A DNA stretch of 39,624 bases from Amycolatopsis orientalis DSM 40040 = KCTC 9412 (GTDB lineage: Bacteria; Actinomycetota; Actinomycetes; Mycobacteriales; Pseudonocardiaceae): positions 1 through 39,624 of the forward strand of contig NZ_ASJB01000076.1 in the NCBI RefSeq assembly GCF_000478275.1, read 5' to 3'. The stretch's first letter is position 1. The number at the start of each line of letters is the position of its first letter. A program made the position numbers and the translations under genes. Below the pieces are notes generated by a model that made no database searches, was not told where the DNA came from, and saw only the letters and a list, made by a program, of their open reading frames with translations. Positions 1 to 8,533 of the stretch are shown in pieces.

Positions 1-42
1 GGACACCTCTCCGTGGTCGCTAAGACCACTCTGACGGTGTCC
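1..42. repeat. Nested palindrome at the left edge
   Basis: Outer arms GGACACC (1-7) and GGTGTCC (36-42) are perfect complements. Inner arms GTGGTC (13-18) and GACCAC (24-29) also pair perfectly around a five-base loop (GCTAA), so the stretch can fold into two stacked stems separated by an internal loop. It abuts the truncated HNH coding remnant, and a TGA in that frame lies inside it (32-34). It looks like an inserted repetitive extragenic palindrome or the end of a small mobile element. Its true left boundary may be outside the window. Confidence 0.6.
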
Positions 43-268
43 GCCGGACCGGGGCAAGCTCAACGCCCACCACATCCATCACTGGGCAGACGGCGGACCT
101 ACTGACCTGCGGAATCTCACGTTGCTGTGCGGTTTCCATCACCGGTTGATCCACCACGGCGACTGGCAAGTCCGCATGGCCGCCGACGGCCTCCCCGAGT
201 TCATCCCGCCCCAGTATCTGGACCCGCTCCGAAGAACCCGGCGCAACACCCTCCACCGCGCCGCCTAA
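35..268 (+). pseudogene. C-terminal HNH-endonuclease remnant of a DUF222 (13E12-type) gene
   Basis: After an in-frame TGA at 32-34 the frame reads into an HNH nuclease end. It shows LNAHHIHHWADGGP, then DLRNLTLLC, then FHHRLIHHGDW, and closes with TLHRAA and TAA at 266-268. The His-His, Asn and His-His positions of the HNH fold are all present. DUF222/13E12 proteins normally have a long N-terminal DUF222 domain followed by this HNH end. Here the upstream part of the HNH zinc motif and the whole DUF222 domain are missing or interrupted by the palindrome at 1-42, and there is no usable start codon. It is therefore called a truncated remnant. A rearranged intact gene further left cannot be excluded because the window begins here. 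A second, apparently intact member of the family starts at the right edge. Confidence 0.6.
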
Positions 269-780
269 CCCTGCACCACCCGAGGAGCCCGCCAGCCACA
301 CCGGCGACGGGCCCCTCGGCACGCCCACACCTGGAACCGCAGAGTCTGTGCCAGCAGATGATGGCGCAGCCGAGGGCGAGGAAGTAACGCCGGGAACCGT
401 TGCGCGCAAGGCGAAGGCACCTTCGACGAACCAGCGGTGAATACCGAGACGAGAGCTTTGCTCTTGCCTCGGGGTGACGGAGAAGCGCGATTCCCGCAGC
501 GCGGACAAACATCCGGAACTTGTCGTGGTCGGCGGCGGGCCGTCCACGGAGGCCCGCACCGGCGACATCGCGTGGATCAACGGCATCAACCACACCCCAA
601 GAACGATCTGTCAGGGCCCTAAGGCGGCGAAGCGTCGTCTCGCTCCGGCAAAACGGTTAAAAGCGCCAGACCTTCGGAGGGATACGTCGAGGCCCCCCGC
701 TTCTATCGTCGAAGACCGATCGGAAACCCCTGCTCCTGGTCGTCTCGGCGGTCCGGACTCTCCTGTGAGGAGCGCGCCTG
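269..780. other. Intergenic, gene-poor
   Basis: Apart from the transposase-like scrap at 340-442, I see no credible gene in this stretch. The open frames on both strands are unconserved, Arg/Pro/Gly-rich high-GC frames. The last bases carry the ribosome-binding site (TGAGGAG, about 764-770) of the gene starting at 781. Confidence 0.5.
340..442 (-). pseudogene. Degenerate C-terminal scrap of an IS5-like transposase
   Basis: On the minus strand one frame reads IHRWFVEGAFALRA. A second frame, after a -1 shift and an apparent deletion of about 20 codons, reads RRYFLALGCAIICWHRL. Together these resemble the RWVVER-FAW and FLALGCALICWRRL blocks that end many actinobacterial IS5-family DDE transposases; the Glu of the ER block is the catalytic acid in that family. 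No start, terminal inverted repeat or upstream DDE residues could be recognised. The match is by eye only, so this is a tentative relic. Confidence 0.35.
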
Positions 781-2082
781 ATGAAGATCGTGCGCATGAT
801 GGGATTGGCCGTGTTGACGGCCTCCGCGCTGGTGCTGTCCATGACGGCGGCGTCCGCGCACGACCCCGACACGGCGGAGGGGCAGGCGGCGGCCAGGACC
901 TTCATGGCCGACCACATTCCGGCCGAGCGGCATGCCGTCACCGGGACCGCGGCGGGTGTGCCGTGTGTCAACGGCAAGGCCGACATCTACCCGTGCAAGA
1001 ACGTGGATCTGCTCAGTGTGCTTCCGTTGTCCGGACTCGGCGGCGGGAACGGCAACGACATCTGGGGCTGGACCGATCCGGTGTCCGGTAAGGAATACGC
1101 CATCGTCGGGCGGACCAACGGTACCGCGTTCGTCGATTTGAGCACCCCGACCTCGCCGAAGTTCCTCGGCAACCTGCCGTCCAACGGCGGCAGCAGTTCG
1201 TGGCGGGACATGAAGGTGTACAAGAACCACGCCTTCATCGTGGCCGACTTCATCAGCGGGCACGGCATGCAGGTGTTCGACCTGACCCGCCTGCGCACGG
1301 TCACCACACCGCAGACCTTCACCGCCGACACGCTGTACAAGGGTTTCGGCCCCGCGCACAATATCGCGATCAACGAAGAGACCGGTTTCGCCTACGCGAT
1401 CGGCTCCAACACCTGCAGCGGCGGACCGCATATCGTCAACATCCAGAGCCCGAAGGCCCCGGTCAAGGCCGGATGCGTCTCGCAGGACGGCTACACCCAC
1501 GACACGCAGTGCGTCGTCTACCGCGGACCGGACGCGGCCTACCGCGGCAAGGAAATCTGCTTCAACGCCAACGAGGACACGTTGACCATCGTCGACGTCA
1601 CCGACAAGGCCAGGCCGGTCCAGATCTCGCGCAAGGGCTACTCGGGCGCGCAGTACTCGCACCAGGGCTGGCTGACCGACGACCAGCGGTACTTCCTGCT
1701 GGACGACGAACTGGACGAGTCGCGCGGCACCGACAAGCGCACCAAGACCTATGTCTGGGACCTGGCCAAGCTTTCCGCTCCCGTGCACACCGGCGTCTAC
1801 AACTCGCCCGCCACCGCGATCGACCACAACCAGTACATCAAGGGACGCTATTCCTACCAGGCGAACTACCAGGCGGGCCTGCGCATCCTGGACGTCAGCG
1901 GAGTCGCTTCGGCCCAGTTGTCCGAGGTCGGCTACTTCGACATCTACCCGTCGGGCAACGCGGCGAACTTCAACGGCGCGTGGAGCAACTATCCCTACTT
2001 CTCCAGCGGAATCGTCATCGTCAACGGGATCGAACAGGGCCTGGTCGTGGTGAAGCCCACTTTCACCACCGCCGGGCGGTAA
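781..2082 (+). CDS. Secreted choice-of-anchor B family protein (LVIVD-type beta-propeller)
   Basis: This 433-residue exported protein starts at ATG with a TGAGGAG ribosome-binding site about 10 bases upstream. The N-terminus is a signal peptide (MKIVRMMGLAVL through ...AASA, cleavage before HDPD). The body has the repeated pattern of choice-of-anchor B / LVIVD propellers: blades ending in phrases such as AFVDLSTPTSPKFLGNL, MQVFDLTRLR, PHIVNIQSPKAPVKAG, TLTIVDVTDKARPVQIS and LRILDVSG. Conserved NDIWGWTD and SHQGWLTDD blocks are also seen. Family members are secreted and their biochemical role is not established. The next gene follows after 24 bases on the same strand, so the two are probably co-transcribed. 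The family call is fairly secure; the function is unknown. Confidence 0.85.
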   Translation: MKIVRMMGLAVLTASALVLSMTAASAHDPDTAEGQAAARTFMADHIPAERHAVTGTAAGVPCVNGKADIYPCKNVDLLSVLPLSGLGGGNGNDIWGWTDPVSGKEYAIVGRTNGTAFVDLSTPTSPKFLGNLPSNGGSSSWRDMKVYKNHAFIVADFISGHGMQVFDLTRLRTVTTPQTFTADTLYKGFGPAHNIAINEETGFAYAIGSNTCSGGPHIVNIQSPKAPVKAGCVSQDGYTHDTQCVVYRGPDAAYRGKEICFNANEDTLTIVDVTDKARPVQISRKGYSGAQYSHQGWLTDDQRYFLLDDELDESRGTDKRTKTYVWDLAKLSAPVHTGVYNSPATAIDHNQYIKGRYSYQANYQAGLRILDVSGVASAQLSEVGYFDIYPSGNAANFNGAWSNYPYFSSGIVIVNGIEQGLVVVKPTFTTAGR

Positions 2083-2106
2083 CCGGCGGGGCGGGCTGGA
2101 GCGGTC

Positions 2107-2985
2107 GTGCGCAAACCCCGGTTCACGGATTGGTTGTTCCTCGCACTGGCTCTCGTGATCGGGGCGGCCGCGGTGTTCGTGGCGCTCCGACCGACGCCGG
2201 GCGCCGACCATTCGGCACATCGGCCGGTGGTCACGGCGGATCTGGTTCCCGCCGCGCACAGCGACGGTCTGTCCGAGGCGGAAAGCGGGTACCGGTTCGA
2301 GCGGATCACGACTCCCGCCGTCCGCGGGCCCGAGGTACCGGTCGCGTTCCGGATCCTCGGCCCGGACGGGCGGCCGGTCACCCGCTTCCTGGACAACCAG
2401 ACCAAACAGATGCACTTCTTCGCCGTGCGCGACGACATGAACGTCTTCCAGCACGTGCATCCGACACTGGACGGGGACACCTGGCACACCAGTCTCGCGC
2501 TGACCGACGGCGGCGCCTACCGGATGTTCGCCGAGTTCGTCCCGCTCGACACCAAGGATCCCCGGCATCCGGTGGTGCTCGGTGTCCCGTTCACCGTGCC
2601 CGGTGACACGACCTTCGTACCGGTGCCCGCTCCTGCCGGGGAAACCGTGACCGCCACGGGATACCGGGTCGCGCGGGTGGACGCGGCGGAACGGATCTCG
2701 CCCCTGCGGGCGCAGGTCATCCGGTTCGCCCTCCGCGGTCCCGACGGCGCGCTGATCACGGCGGTCGACCCGCATCTCGGGGCCAACGGCCACCTGACCG
2801 GGTTCCACACCATGCTGCTGTCGGCCACGCATCTGCATCCCGCGCAGCCACTCGGCGCGCGCCTGGTCAACGGCGAGCTGACCTTTCACGCCCTGTTCTC
2901 GGACCGCGGCGAGTACCGGCTGTTCCTGGAGTTCTCGCACGGCGGGCGGGTGCACACGGCGGCCATCACCGTCGCGGTGGACTGA
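2107..2985 (+). CDS. Membrane-anchored His-rich protein, possible metal (copper) binding
   Basis: A 292-residue protein with a GTG start and GGAG six bases upstream. Residues 8-28 (DWLFLALALVIGAAAVFVALR) form an N-terminal membrane segment or uncleaved signal, leaving a large extracytoplasmic domain. Two similar halves carry His-rich blocks: KQMHFFAVRDDMNVFQHVHP with a downstream AYRMFAEFVP, and HLGANGHLTGFHTMLL with a downstream EYRLFLEFSH. From memory, the pattern 'HFFAVR-D...FQHVHP...YR-FA-F-P' is common in actinobacterial secreted proteins, often near copper-handling genes. I cannot verify that here. It probably shares a transcript with the choice-of-anchor B gene. Metal binding is an inference from the paired His motifs only. 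Confidence 0.75.
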   Translation: MRKPRFTDWLFLALALVIGAAAVFVALRPTPGADHSAHRPVVTADLVPAAHSDGLSEAESGYRFERITTPAVRGPEVPVAFRILGPDGRPVTRFLDNQTKQMHFFAVRDDMNVFQHVHPTLDGDTWHTSLALTDGGAYRMFAEFVPLDTKDPRHPVVLGVPFTVPGDTTFVPVPAPAGETVTATGYRVARVDAAERISPLRAQVIRFALRGPDGALITAVDPHLGANGHLTGFHTMLLSATHLHPAQPLGARLVNGELTFHALFSDRGEYRLFLEFSHGGRVHTAAITVAVD

Positions 2986-2991
2986 CCCGGC

Positions 2992-5703
2992 CTACCCCGT
3001 GAAGGCCGGAATGACCTCCGCGATCCTCGGCGCCACACTTCCCGGCGACCACAGCAGCCGGACGCGATCGGTCACGGCATCCTGGGCCGGCAATTCCGTG
3101 TAGCCGCCGTCCATCCTGCCGATCGTGTGCCAGCCACCCGCCGCGTCCGCGATCTGGACGTCGGCGCCCGCGCCGGTTTCCGCCGCCAGGACGACGACCT
3201 TGCGCAGCGGTTTCGGCGTGGCGGCCGTGACGACGAGCGCGTCACCGGGCGCCGGCGGGGAAGCCGCCGCGTAGACCGAATCGGCGTTGTTGTCGGCGGC
3301 CGCGGCGAGGTTCGGTCCCGCCGGTGTCCCGGTGACCGTGTATCGAGGGCTGTCCGGTGTGGACACGGTGAATTCCCGGACCACCAGCCAGAAGATCTGG
3401 GTCCCGGCCGACCGGACGCGGACGTGCCGCGCCTTGGCGCCGTCCGGGAGGTCCGCCGAGATCACGGGTTCCGTGACCGTCTTCACCACGGTCCAGTGCT
3501 CGCCGTCGGCCGAATACTCGAGGACGCCGTCGTGGACGAAGTCGTCGGGGCTGGTCGGCTTGCCCATCGCGATGTCCACATGGGACACCGGTTGAGCCGT
3601 CCCGAGGTCGATGCCGACGGCGTCGCCGGATCGCGGCGCGCGGTCGCTCCAGTAGTAGGTGGCGGGGTCTCCGTCGACCATCCGCTCGGGCAGGTGATCG
3701 GTGTACGTGCCCAGCGACGTCGTCGGCTGTGGCCGGAGCCCGGGCAGGCCGAACCAGCGGTCGGCGGTGGCCAGCGCGCTGTTCAGGAACGGCACGCAGA
3801 CGTCGGTGCAGGTGCTCGGATTACGCGGCCCCCTGGAGGTTTCGACGCGGATCGCCCGCGCCTTCTTGAGCGCGGTCACGAGTTCCCCACGCTCGGCCCA
3901 GGCCTTCGCGCCGTCGCCGTCGAACTGTGCCAGCAGCATCTTCACCGCGTGATCGCCCGCCTGTCCGTAGAGTCCCACCTGGTCGAGCCACGGCGCGGTC
4001 TCGGCGAGGAACTTCGGGTTCGAGGCCATTCCGCGTCGCAGCTCGCCGGGAGCGGTGGACATCGCGGTCAGATAGCGGCTCAGGTTCGCCGCCGCGTCCC
4101 GGGGATTCTCGTTCTCCAGCGCGGACCAGAACGCGGTGAGCAGCGGACGCAGGACCGGGGAGTCCAGATCTGGCTTCCCGGTTTCGAGGCGGACGAGCAG
4201 ACTCGAATAGTTGTTCTCCGCGAACACCTTCAGCGCGGCTGCCGCCGGTCCGGCGAGGTCGGCGATCGCGGCGAGCCACGATGCGTCGGGGTCGTAGCGG
4301 TCCGGGTTCCACAGAAAGTCACCCGAAGTGAATTCGGCGATTTTGGAGGCCTCGGCCTGCACCATGGGGTTCGCGGTGATCCCGGACAGGTATTTCGCGA
4401 CCCCGGGTTCGCGTCCGATGTACGGGCCGAGCAGCAGGCGTTCGGTGATGTAGTCGTTGACCGGGTAGTTGTCCCAGATCAGGATGTCGTGCCCGAAGAC
4501 CTCCTTGGCCTGCCGGGCTTCCTTTTCGGTGATCCGCCCGGCGATCACGCCGACACCGGTCCACTCCACGATCACCGCTTTGTCGAGCTGGGTGCGCAAT
4601 GCGGTCTTGTAGGGCGAGTCGGCGAGGTCGTAGTACTCCGTCGGGACGGTCTGCAGCCGCTCGGCTCCGGGATGGGCTGCGATGAAGTCCTGTTGCACCC
4701 GGTTGAGGAGAAAGGCTTGCGCCGCACCCGCCGCCGCGCCGCCGGTGCCGAATTTGGCGCCGTCGGCGTCGCAGTTCCAGCGGGTGTAGGAGATGTCGTC
4801 GAGCGGGATCGCGAACGATCGCACCCCGATGTCCCACAGCGACTGGAACTTCGTGACCAGCGCGGCCTTGTCGGCGTCCGAGGAGTAGCACACCGAAAGG
4901 CCGGGGGAGAGGGCATAGGTGAATTCGACGTGGTTCGCGGTCGCGCGGCTGACCAGCTGGGAGAGCAGCGCGAGTTGTTCCGGCGGATACTGATCGCGCC
5001 AGCGGGCGCGCAGGAACGGGTCGTCCTTGGGCGAGTAGACGTACATGTTCTGCTTGGTCCGGCCGTAGAAGTCCAGCTGCGCCAACCGATCGGCGTGGGA
5101 CCACGGCGCACCGTAGAAACCTTCGATCACCCCGCGCAGGGGTGCGGCCGGCCAGTCCCGGATGGCGAACGCGCGGCTTTTGCCGGAAGCGAGGAGCTGG
5201 CGAAGCGAATGAGCGGCGTAGAACGTCCCCGTGGTGTCCACACCGGACAGCGCGATCACGCCGCGGTCGGCGGCGAGCACGTATCCGCCGCCGGGCAGAC
5301 CTTCCGGGCCGTTCACCCGGAGCGCGGCCAGGGCGAGGGCGGTCGCCCTGCTCTCGGTGGGACCGCCGACGAAGACCACGAGCCCGCCGTCGCCGCGTTC
5401 CCGGTCGACGGTGGCCTGATCGTCGCCGGTGAGCTTGACGATGGTGGCCGCACCGGCCGATCGGAGGACCTGGTCCACGACGGCGAGCGCGAACGGATCG
5501 GTGTCCCGGCCGACGACCTCGACGACGGTGCGCGGGACGGTCACCTGTCCCGGCCGTGGCGTCACCTGCTGAGGCGTCGGCCAGACCTTCGCCAGCGGCG
5601 GGAAGGACGCCGGGGCCGCGCTCGCCGGGGCGGGGACTGCGATCGTCACCGTGGCCGCGAGCAGCATCACCGGAAAGAGTCGGATCACCCATCGGAAGGA
5701 CAT
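2992..5703 (-). CDS. Secreted GH84 beta-N-acetylglucosaminidase with F5/8-type C domain
   Basis: A 903-residue exported glycoside hydrolase that should release beta-linked N-acetylglucosamine from glycans. The start at ATG 5703 (MSFRWVIRLFPV) is preferred over upstream codons because it begins the signal peptide (ending PASA before APASF) and has GGGGG upstream. Residues about 35-180 match the glycohydrolase-20b-like N-domain. The GH84 barrel follows, with LRGVIEGFYGAPWSHADRL and the catalytic acid pair LDDIS (Asp302-Asp303), as expected for substrate-assisted catalysis. A helical domain follows. Residues about 660-775 look like an F5/8-type C carbohydrate-binding module (MVDGDPATYYWSD...IDLGTAQPVSHV). 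It is convergent with the gene ending at 2985. Family proteins are often named hyaluronidase or NagJ-like; the substrate is not determinable here. Confidence 0.9.
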   Translation of the reverse strand: MSFRWVIRLFPVMLLAATVTIAVPAPASAAPASFPPLAKVWPTPQQVTPRPGQVTVPRTVVEVVGRDTDPFALAVVDQVLRSAGAATIVKLTGDDQATVDRERGDGGLVVFVGGPTESRATALALAALRVNGPEGLPGGGYVLAADRGVIALSGVDTTGTFYAAHSLRQLLASGKSRAFAIRDWPAAPLRGVIEGFYGAPWSHADRLAQLDFYGRTKQNMYVYSPKDDPFLRARWRDQYPPEQLALLSQLVSRATANHVEFTYALSPGLSVCYSSDADKAALVTKFQSLWDIGVRSFAIPLDDISYTRWNCDADGAKFGTGGAAAGAAQAFLLNRVQQDFIAAHPGAERLQTVPTEYYDLADSPYKTALRTQLDKAVIVEWTGVGVIAGRITEKEARQAKEVFGHDILIWDNYPVNDYITERLLLGPYIGREPGVAKYLSGITANPMVQAEASKIAEFTSGDFLWNPDRYDPDASWLAAIADLAGPAAAALKVFAENNYSSLLVRLETGKPDLDSPVLRPLLTAFWSALENENPRDAAANLSRYLTAMSTAPGELRRGMASNPKFLAETAPWLDQVGLYGQAGDHAVKMLLAQFDGDGAKAWAERGELVTALKKARAIRVETSRGPRNPSTCTDVCVPFLNSALATADRWFGLPGLRPQPTTSLGTYTDHLPERMVDGDPATYYWSDRAPRSGDAVGIDLGTAQPVSHVDIAMGKPTSPDDFVHDGVLEYSADGEHWTVVKTVTEPVISADLPDGAKARHVRVRSAGTQIFWLVVREFTVSTPDSPRYTVTGTPAGPNLAAAADNNADSVYAAASPPAPGDALVVTAATPKPLRKVVVLAAETGAGADVQIADAAGGWHTIGRMDGGYTELPAQDAVTDRVRLLWSPGSVAPRIAEVIPAFTG

Positions 5704-5867
5704 GAGCAGGCCCCCAAAGCGTCGAGCGACGACGTTCTGTGAGTAATCAAACACCCGATGTGATGACGCGGGCTAGATCGATCTGGGTGATTTTCCGACC
5801 GTCAAGTGAGGTCCGGCGGCGACGAGATTCGCCCCCGCTCGGACGCCGAACCCGACAGAATGTCCCC

Positions 5868-6479
5868 GTGCGAAAACTTTGCGTCGCGGTGACCGTCGTC
5901 CTGCTCGGTGTCACCGGTTGCCAGGGCGGGGTTTCCGGTCAAGCCGAACCGGAAGGCGACAGTTTCGTCGTCAAAGACGGCTCCCGGCTGCGGTTCCGGC
6001 CGGTGCTGACCGAGCTGCCGCCGGGCCCGCCGACCGGCTCGGCGGCGAACCGCCAGAGCACGGATCCCGCCGAGCAACAGGCCGCCGCGGCGGCGCTCGA
6101 CTGCTCGCCGGGGCCGGACCCCTTGGACGGCCGCGACGATCCGGCGCTCCCGCTGGTCGGTTGTGACCGGGTTCAGGGCACGAAATACGTGCTCGGCCCG
6201 GCCTTCCTCACCGGAGCGGACATCAGCCAGGCGATCGCGCGGCTCGATCAGCAATCCGGCGGCGCGATCATCGGGCTCAGCTTCACCGACGCGGGTGCGC
6301 GGACGTGGAGCGACTGGACCGCGGCGAACGTCGGCAAGCAGGTCGCGATGGTGCTCAAGAGCCGTGTGCTCACCGCGCCGACGATCCAGTCGGCCATCAC
6401 CGGCGGGGAAACCCAGATCACCGGCAAGTTCACCCTGCCCGAGGCCCGGCAGCTGGCGCGTGACATCGCCGGCGGGTGA
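5868..6479 (+). CDS. Lipoprotein with SecD P1-head-like domain
   Basis: A 203-residue predicted lipoprotein. The start chosen is GTG 5868, which gives a classical lipoprotein signal with lipobox VTGC (Cys18); the longer frame upstream lacks one. The C-terminal part (about residues 90-200: KYVLGPAFLTGADISQAIA, then GLSFTDAGARTWSDWTAANVGKQVAMVL, then VLTAPTIQSAITGGETQITGKFT) resembles the first periplasmic head subdomain of the protein-export factor SecD. It has no SecD transmembrane bundle. Stand-alone lipoproteins of this kind occur in actinobacteria; their function is unknown to me. It is divergent from the GH84 gene, sharing the 164-base interval 5704-5867. Confidence 0.75.
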   Translation: MRKLCVAVTVVLLGVTGCQGGVSGQAEPEGDSFVVKDGSRLRFRPVLTELPPGPPTGSAANRQSTDPAEQQAAAAALDCSPGPDPLDGRDDPALPLVGCDRVQGTKYVLGPAFLTGADISQAIARLDQQSGGAIIGLSFTDAGARTWSDWTAANVGKQVAMVLKSRVLTAPTIQSAITGGETQITGKFTLPEARQLARDIAGG

Positions 6480-6517
6480 GTGCTCGCGGCCGTCGGAATA
6501 GGATCGCCGGAGCACAC

Positions 6518-6532
6518 GTTTGAGCGTTCAAC
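6518..6532. promoter_or_regulatory. Possible operator upstream of the LLM oxidoreductase
   Basis: TTGAGCGTTCAA (6520-6531) is a near-palindrome with five of six positions pairing. It sits just upstream of the GAGGAG ribosome-binding site of the next gene. Half-sites of the form TTGA/TCAA are typical of MarR/PadR-like operators, but no cognate regulator is recognised here. Confidence 0.3.
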
Positions 6533-6551
6533 TACTTTGAGGAGTTGGACC

Positions 6552-7607
6552 ATGGGGTACGAGATCTTGGGCACCCGGCGGGAACCGTCGTTCGGCCTGG
6601 ACACCTTCGGCGACGTGGAGAACGGCGCCGACGGCCAGCCGGTGAGCCAGGCGGAGGCGATCCGGCAGGTCGTGGCCGAGGGCGTGCTCGCCGACCAGAC
6701 CGGGGTGGACTACTTCGGCGTCGGTGAGCATCACCGCACGGAGATGGCGGTCTCCTCACCGGACGTCGTCCTGGCCGCGATCGCCGGCCGGACCGAACGG
6801 ATCCGGCTGGGCACCGCTGTCACCGTGCTCAGCTCGGACGACCCGGTGCGGGTGTACGAGCGGTTCGCCACGCTCGACGCGGTCTCCCGGGGACGGGCCG
6901 AGGTCACGCTCGGCCGGGGCTCGTTCACCGAGTCGTTCCCGCTGTTCGGCTATTCGCTCGATGACTACGAAGCGCTGTTCGCCGAGAAACTCGATCTGTT
7001 CACCCACCTGCAGAAGGAGAAACCGGTCGACTGGACCGGGACCGTCCGTCCCGCCCTGGAGGGCGCGCGGGCCTTCCCGGTCACCGAATCGGGCAGCCTG
7101 CCCGCCTGGGTCGGCGTCGGCGGCACCCCGCAGTCGGTGGTCCGCGCGGCCGCGTACGGCCTTCCCCTGGTGATGGCGGTGATCGGCGGATCGCCGGAGC
7201 GCTTCACCCCGCTGGCCGATCTCTACCGGCGTGCCCTCAAGGAGGCGGGCCACGCGGAGCTGCCGATCTCCATGCACAGCCCGGGACATGTCGCCGCGAC
7301 CGACGAACTCGCGGTGGCTCAGCACTTTCCGCACCACCAGGCCGCCTTCGCCAAGATCGGCGCCGAGCGGGGCTGGGGCCCGATGTCCCGCGCGGACTAC
7401 GACGCCATGGCCGGGCCGCGCGGCGCGTTGTTCGTCGGTTCCGTCGAGACTGTCGCTCAGAAGATCGCGTGGGCGGTGCGGACCCTCGGCCTGTCGCGGT
7501 TCCAGCTCAAATATGGCGCGGGCGCGCTTCCGCACGAGCAGCGGATGGAGTCGATCCGGCTTTACGGCGAGCAGGTCGTCCCGCGGGTGAAGGAGCTGCT
7601 CGGCTAG
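6552..7607 (+). CDS. LLM-class (luciferase-like) flavin-dependent oxidoreductase
   Basis: A 351-residue cytoplasmic flavin enzyme (FMN or F420). The start at ATG 6552 has GAGGAG about eight bases upstream. The luciferase-like TIM-barrel pattern is clear: an N-terminal strand (MGYEILGTRREPSFGLDTFG), DYFGVGEHHRTEMAVSSPDVVLAAIA, TERIRLGTAVTVLSSDDPVRVYERFATLDAVSRGRAEVTLGRG, and the C-terminal cofactor-edge helix (FVGSVETVAQKIAW). This subgroup, with the GEHH motif, is widely annotated as LLM oxidoreductase without a known substrate. It stands alone between the SecD-like gene and an AraC regulator that starts 10 bases after its stop. It could be co-regulated with that regulator, but a separate promoter for the latter is likely. 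Confidence 0.88.
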   Translation: MGYEILGTRREPSFGLDTFGDVENGADGQPVSQAEAIRQVVAEGVLADQTGVDYFGVGEHHRTEMAVSSPDVVLAAIAGRTERIRLGTAVTVLSSDDPVRVYERFATLDAVSRGRAEVTLGRGSFTESFPLFGYSLDDYEALFAEKLDLFTHLQKEKPVDWTGTVRPALEGARAFPVTESGSLPAWVGVGGTPQSVVRAAAYGLPLVMAVIGGSPERFTPLADLYRRALKEAGHAELPISMHSPGHVAATDELAVAQHFPHHQAAFAKIGAERGWGPMSRADYDAMAGPRGALFVGSVETVAQKIAWAVRTLGLSRFQLKYGAGALPHEQRMESIRLYGEQVVPRVKELLG

Positions 7608-7617
7608 CCTCGAAGTC

Positions 7618-8508
7618 GTGGTGTTCGACTCCGAACGTTTCGACCTCCAGCCGTACGCGGGTTTCGACATGTCCCGCTACGTCCACCGGACCTTCTGCAG
7701 CTGGCAGGATTCCGGCTGGCAGTCGCTGCTGGTCCAGCGCTTCGACCACGTCCCCGTCGCCGACGAGATGGAGCTGCCCGCCACCGCGGATCTCCATCTC
7801 GTCCTCGCGCTCTCGGGCCGGGCGGTGATGGAGAGCCGCGGCGAAGGGCGGTGGGACCGCTACCACTGGGGACCGGGACGGCTCACGCTGACGGTCCCCG
7901 GCAGGCCGGTGGTGCACCGCTACCGCGGGGACGAGTCGATGCGCAGCCTTCAGGTGCACATCCCCGGCCCCACGGTGGAGTCGGTCGCGGCCCGGCTGGG
8001 CGGCCGAGCGGTGGATCACGAGGCGATGGCGGTCTCCCTGGCCGGGGGAGACCCGCTGCTCGTCGAACTCGTCCGGGCACTCGGGAACGCGGGCGGGGAA
8101 GACGATCTGTACGCGGAAGCCGCGGCCGCCTTCCTCACCGTGCATCTGCTCACCCGGCACGGGCGGAAACCGGCGCCGCCGGACGCGGGGCGGGAGGACG
8201 ATCGCGTCCGCGCGGCCGTGGCGATGATGCGCGAACGGCTGGCCGATCCGCTCAGCCTGGCCGAAATCGCCGGGGAAGTGCATCTGAGCGTCTACCACTT
8301 CATCCGCGTCTTCAAGGAGAAGACCGGCGAGACACCGCACCGGTTCCTCGCCCGGCTCCGGATGGAAGAGGCGCAACGGTTGCTGCGCGACACCGACCTT
8401 CCGGTCGCCCGGATCGCGCCGAGATGCGGGTTCGCCACTCCCGGCGCCCTTTCGGCCGCATTCCTGCGGCACACCGGATCGCGCCCCTCGGAGTACCGCA
8501 ATTCCTGA
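7618..8508 (+). CDS. AraC-family transcriptional regulator
   Basis: A 296-residue one-component regulator. The N-terminal half (about residues 10-170) is a cupin-like sensing domain (LHLVLALSGRAVMESRG, HWGPGRLTLTVPGRPVV). The C-terminal 100 residues are the double helix-turn-helix of AraC/XylS proteins: SLAEIAGEVHLSVYHFIRVFKEKTGETPHRFLARLRMEEAQRLL, then PVARIAPRCGFATPGALSAAFLRHTGSRPSEYR. The GTG at 7618 lies seven bases downstream of TAGCCT (7605-7610), a good actinobacterial -10. The stop codon of the preceding gene is part of that hexamer, so a leaderless mRNA is likely. The second GTG at 7621 is an alternative start. The ligand is unknown. Confidence 0.9.
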   Translation: MVFDSERFDLQPYAGFDMSRYVHRTFCSWQDSGWQSLLVQRFDHVPVADEMELPATADLHLVLALSGRAVMESRGEGRWDRYHWGPGRLTLTVPGRPVVHRYRGDESMRSLQVHIPGPTVESVAARLGGRAVDHEAMAVSLAGGDPLLVELVRALGNAGGEDDLYAEAAAAFLTVHLLTRHGRKPAPPDAGREDDRVRAAVAMMRERLADPLSLAEIAGEVHLSVYHFIRVFKEKTGETPHRFLARLRMEEAQRLLRDTDLPVARIAPRCGFATPGALSAAFLRHTGSRPSEYRNS

Positions 8509-8533
8509 CCATCGCCCCGCAATCTCACGTCTG

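Noticed and set aside
474..1091. Possible gene reading VVVGGGPSTEARTGDIAWINGINH
   Set aside because: The stretch looks protein-like for about 40 residues but has no start signal and runs into the real gene at 781 in another frame.
703..2955. 750-codon open frame antisense to the choice-of-anchor B and His-rich genes
   Set aside because: It is the high-GC mirror of two genes with signal peptides and family motifs; composition is Arg/Gly/His-rich with no recognisable domain.
3127..5742. 871-codon open frame antisense to the GH84 gene
   Set aside because: The opposite strand carries clear GH84 catalytic residues and a signal peptide; this frame is a third-position GC artefact.
5775..5784. AGATCGATCT palindrome between the GH84 and SecD-like genes
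   Set aside because: Ten bases are too short to claim as an operator without conservation; also compared with the DasR consensus and it does not fit.
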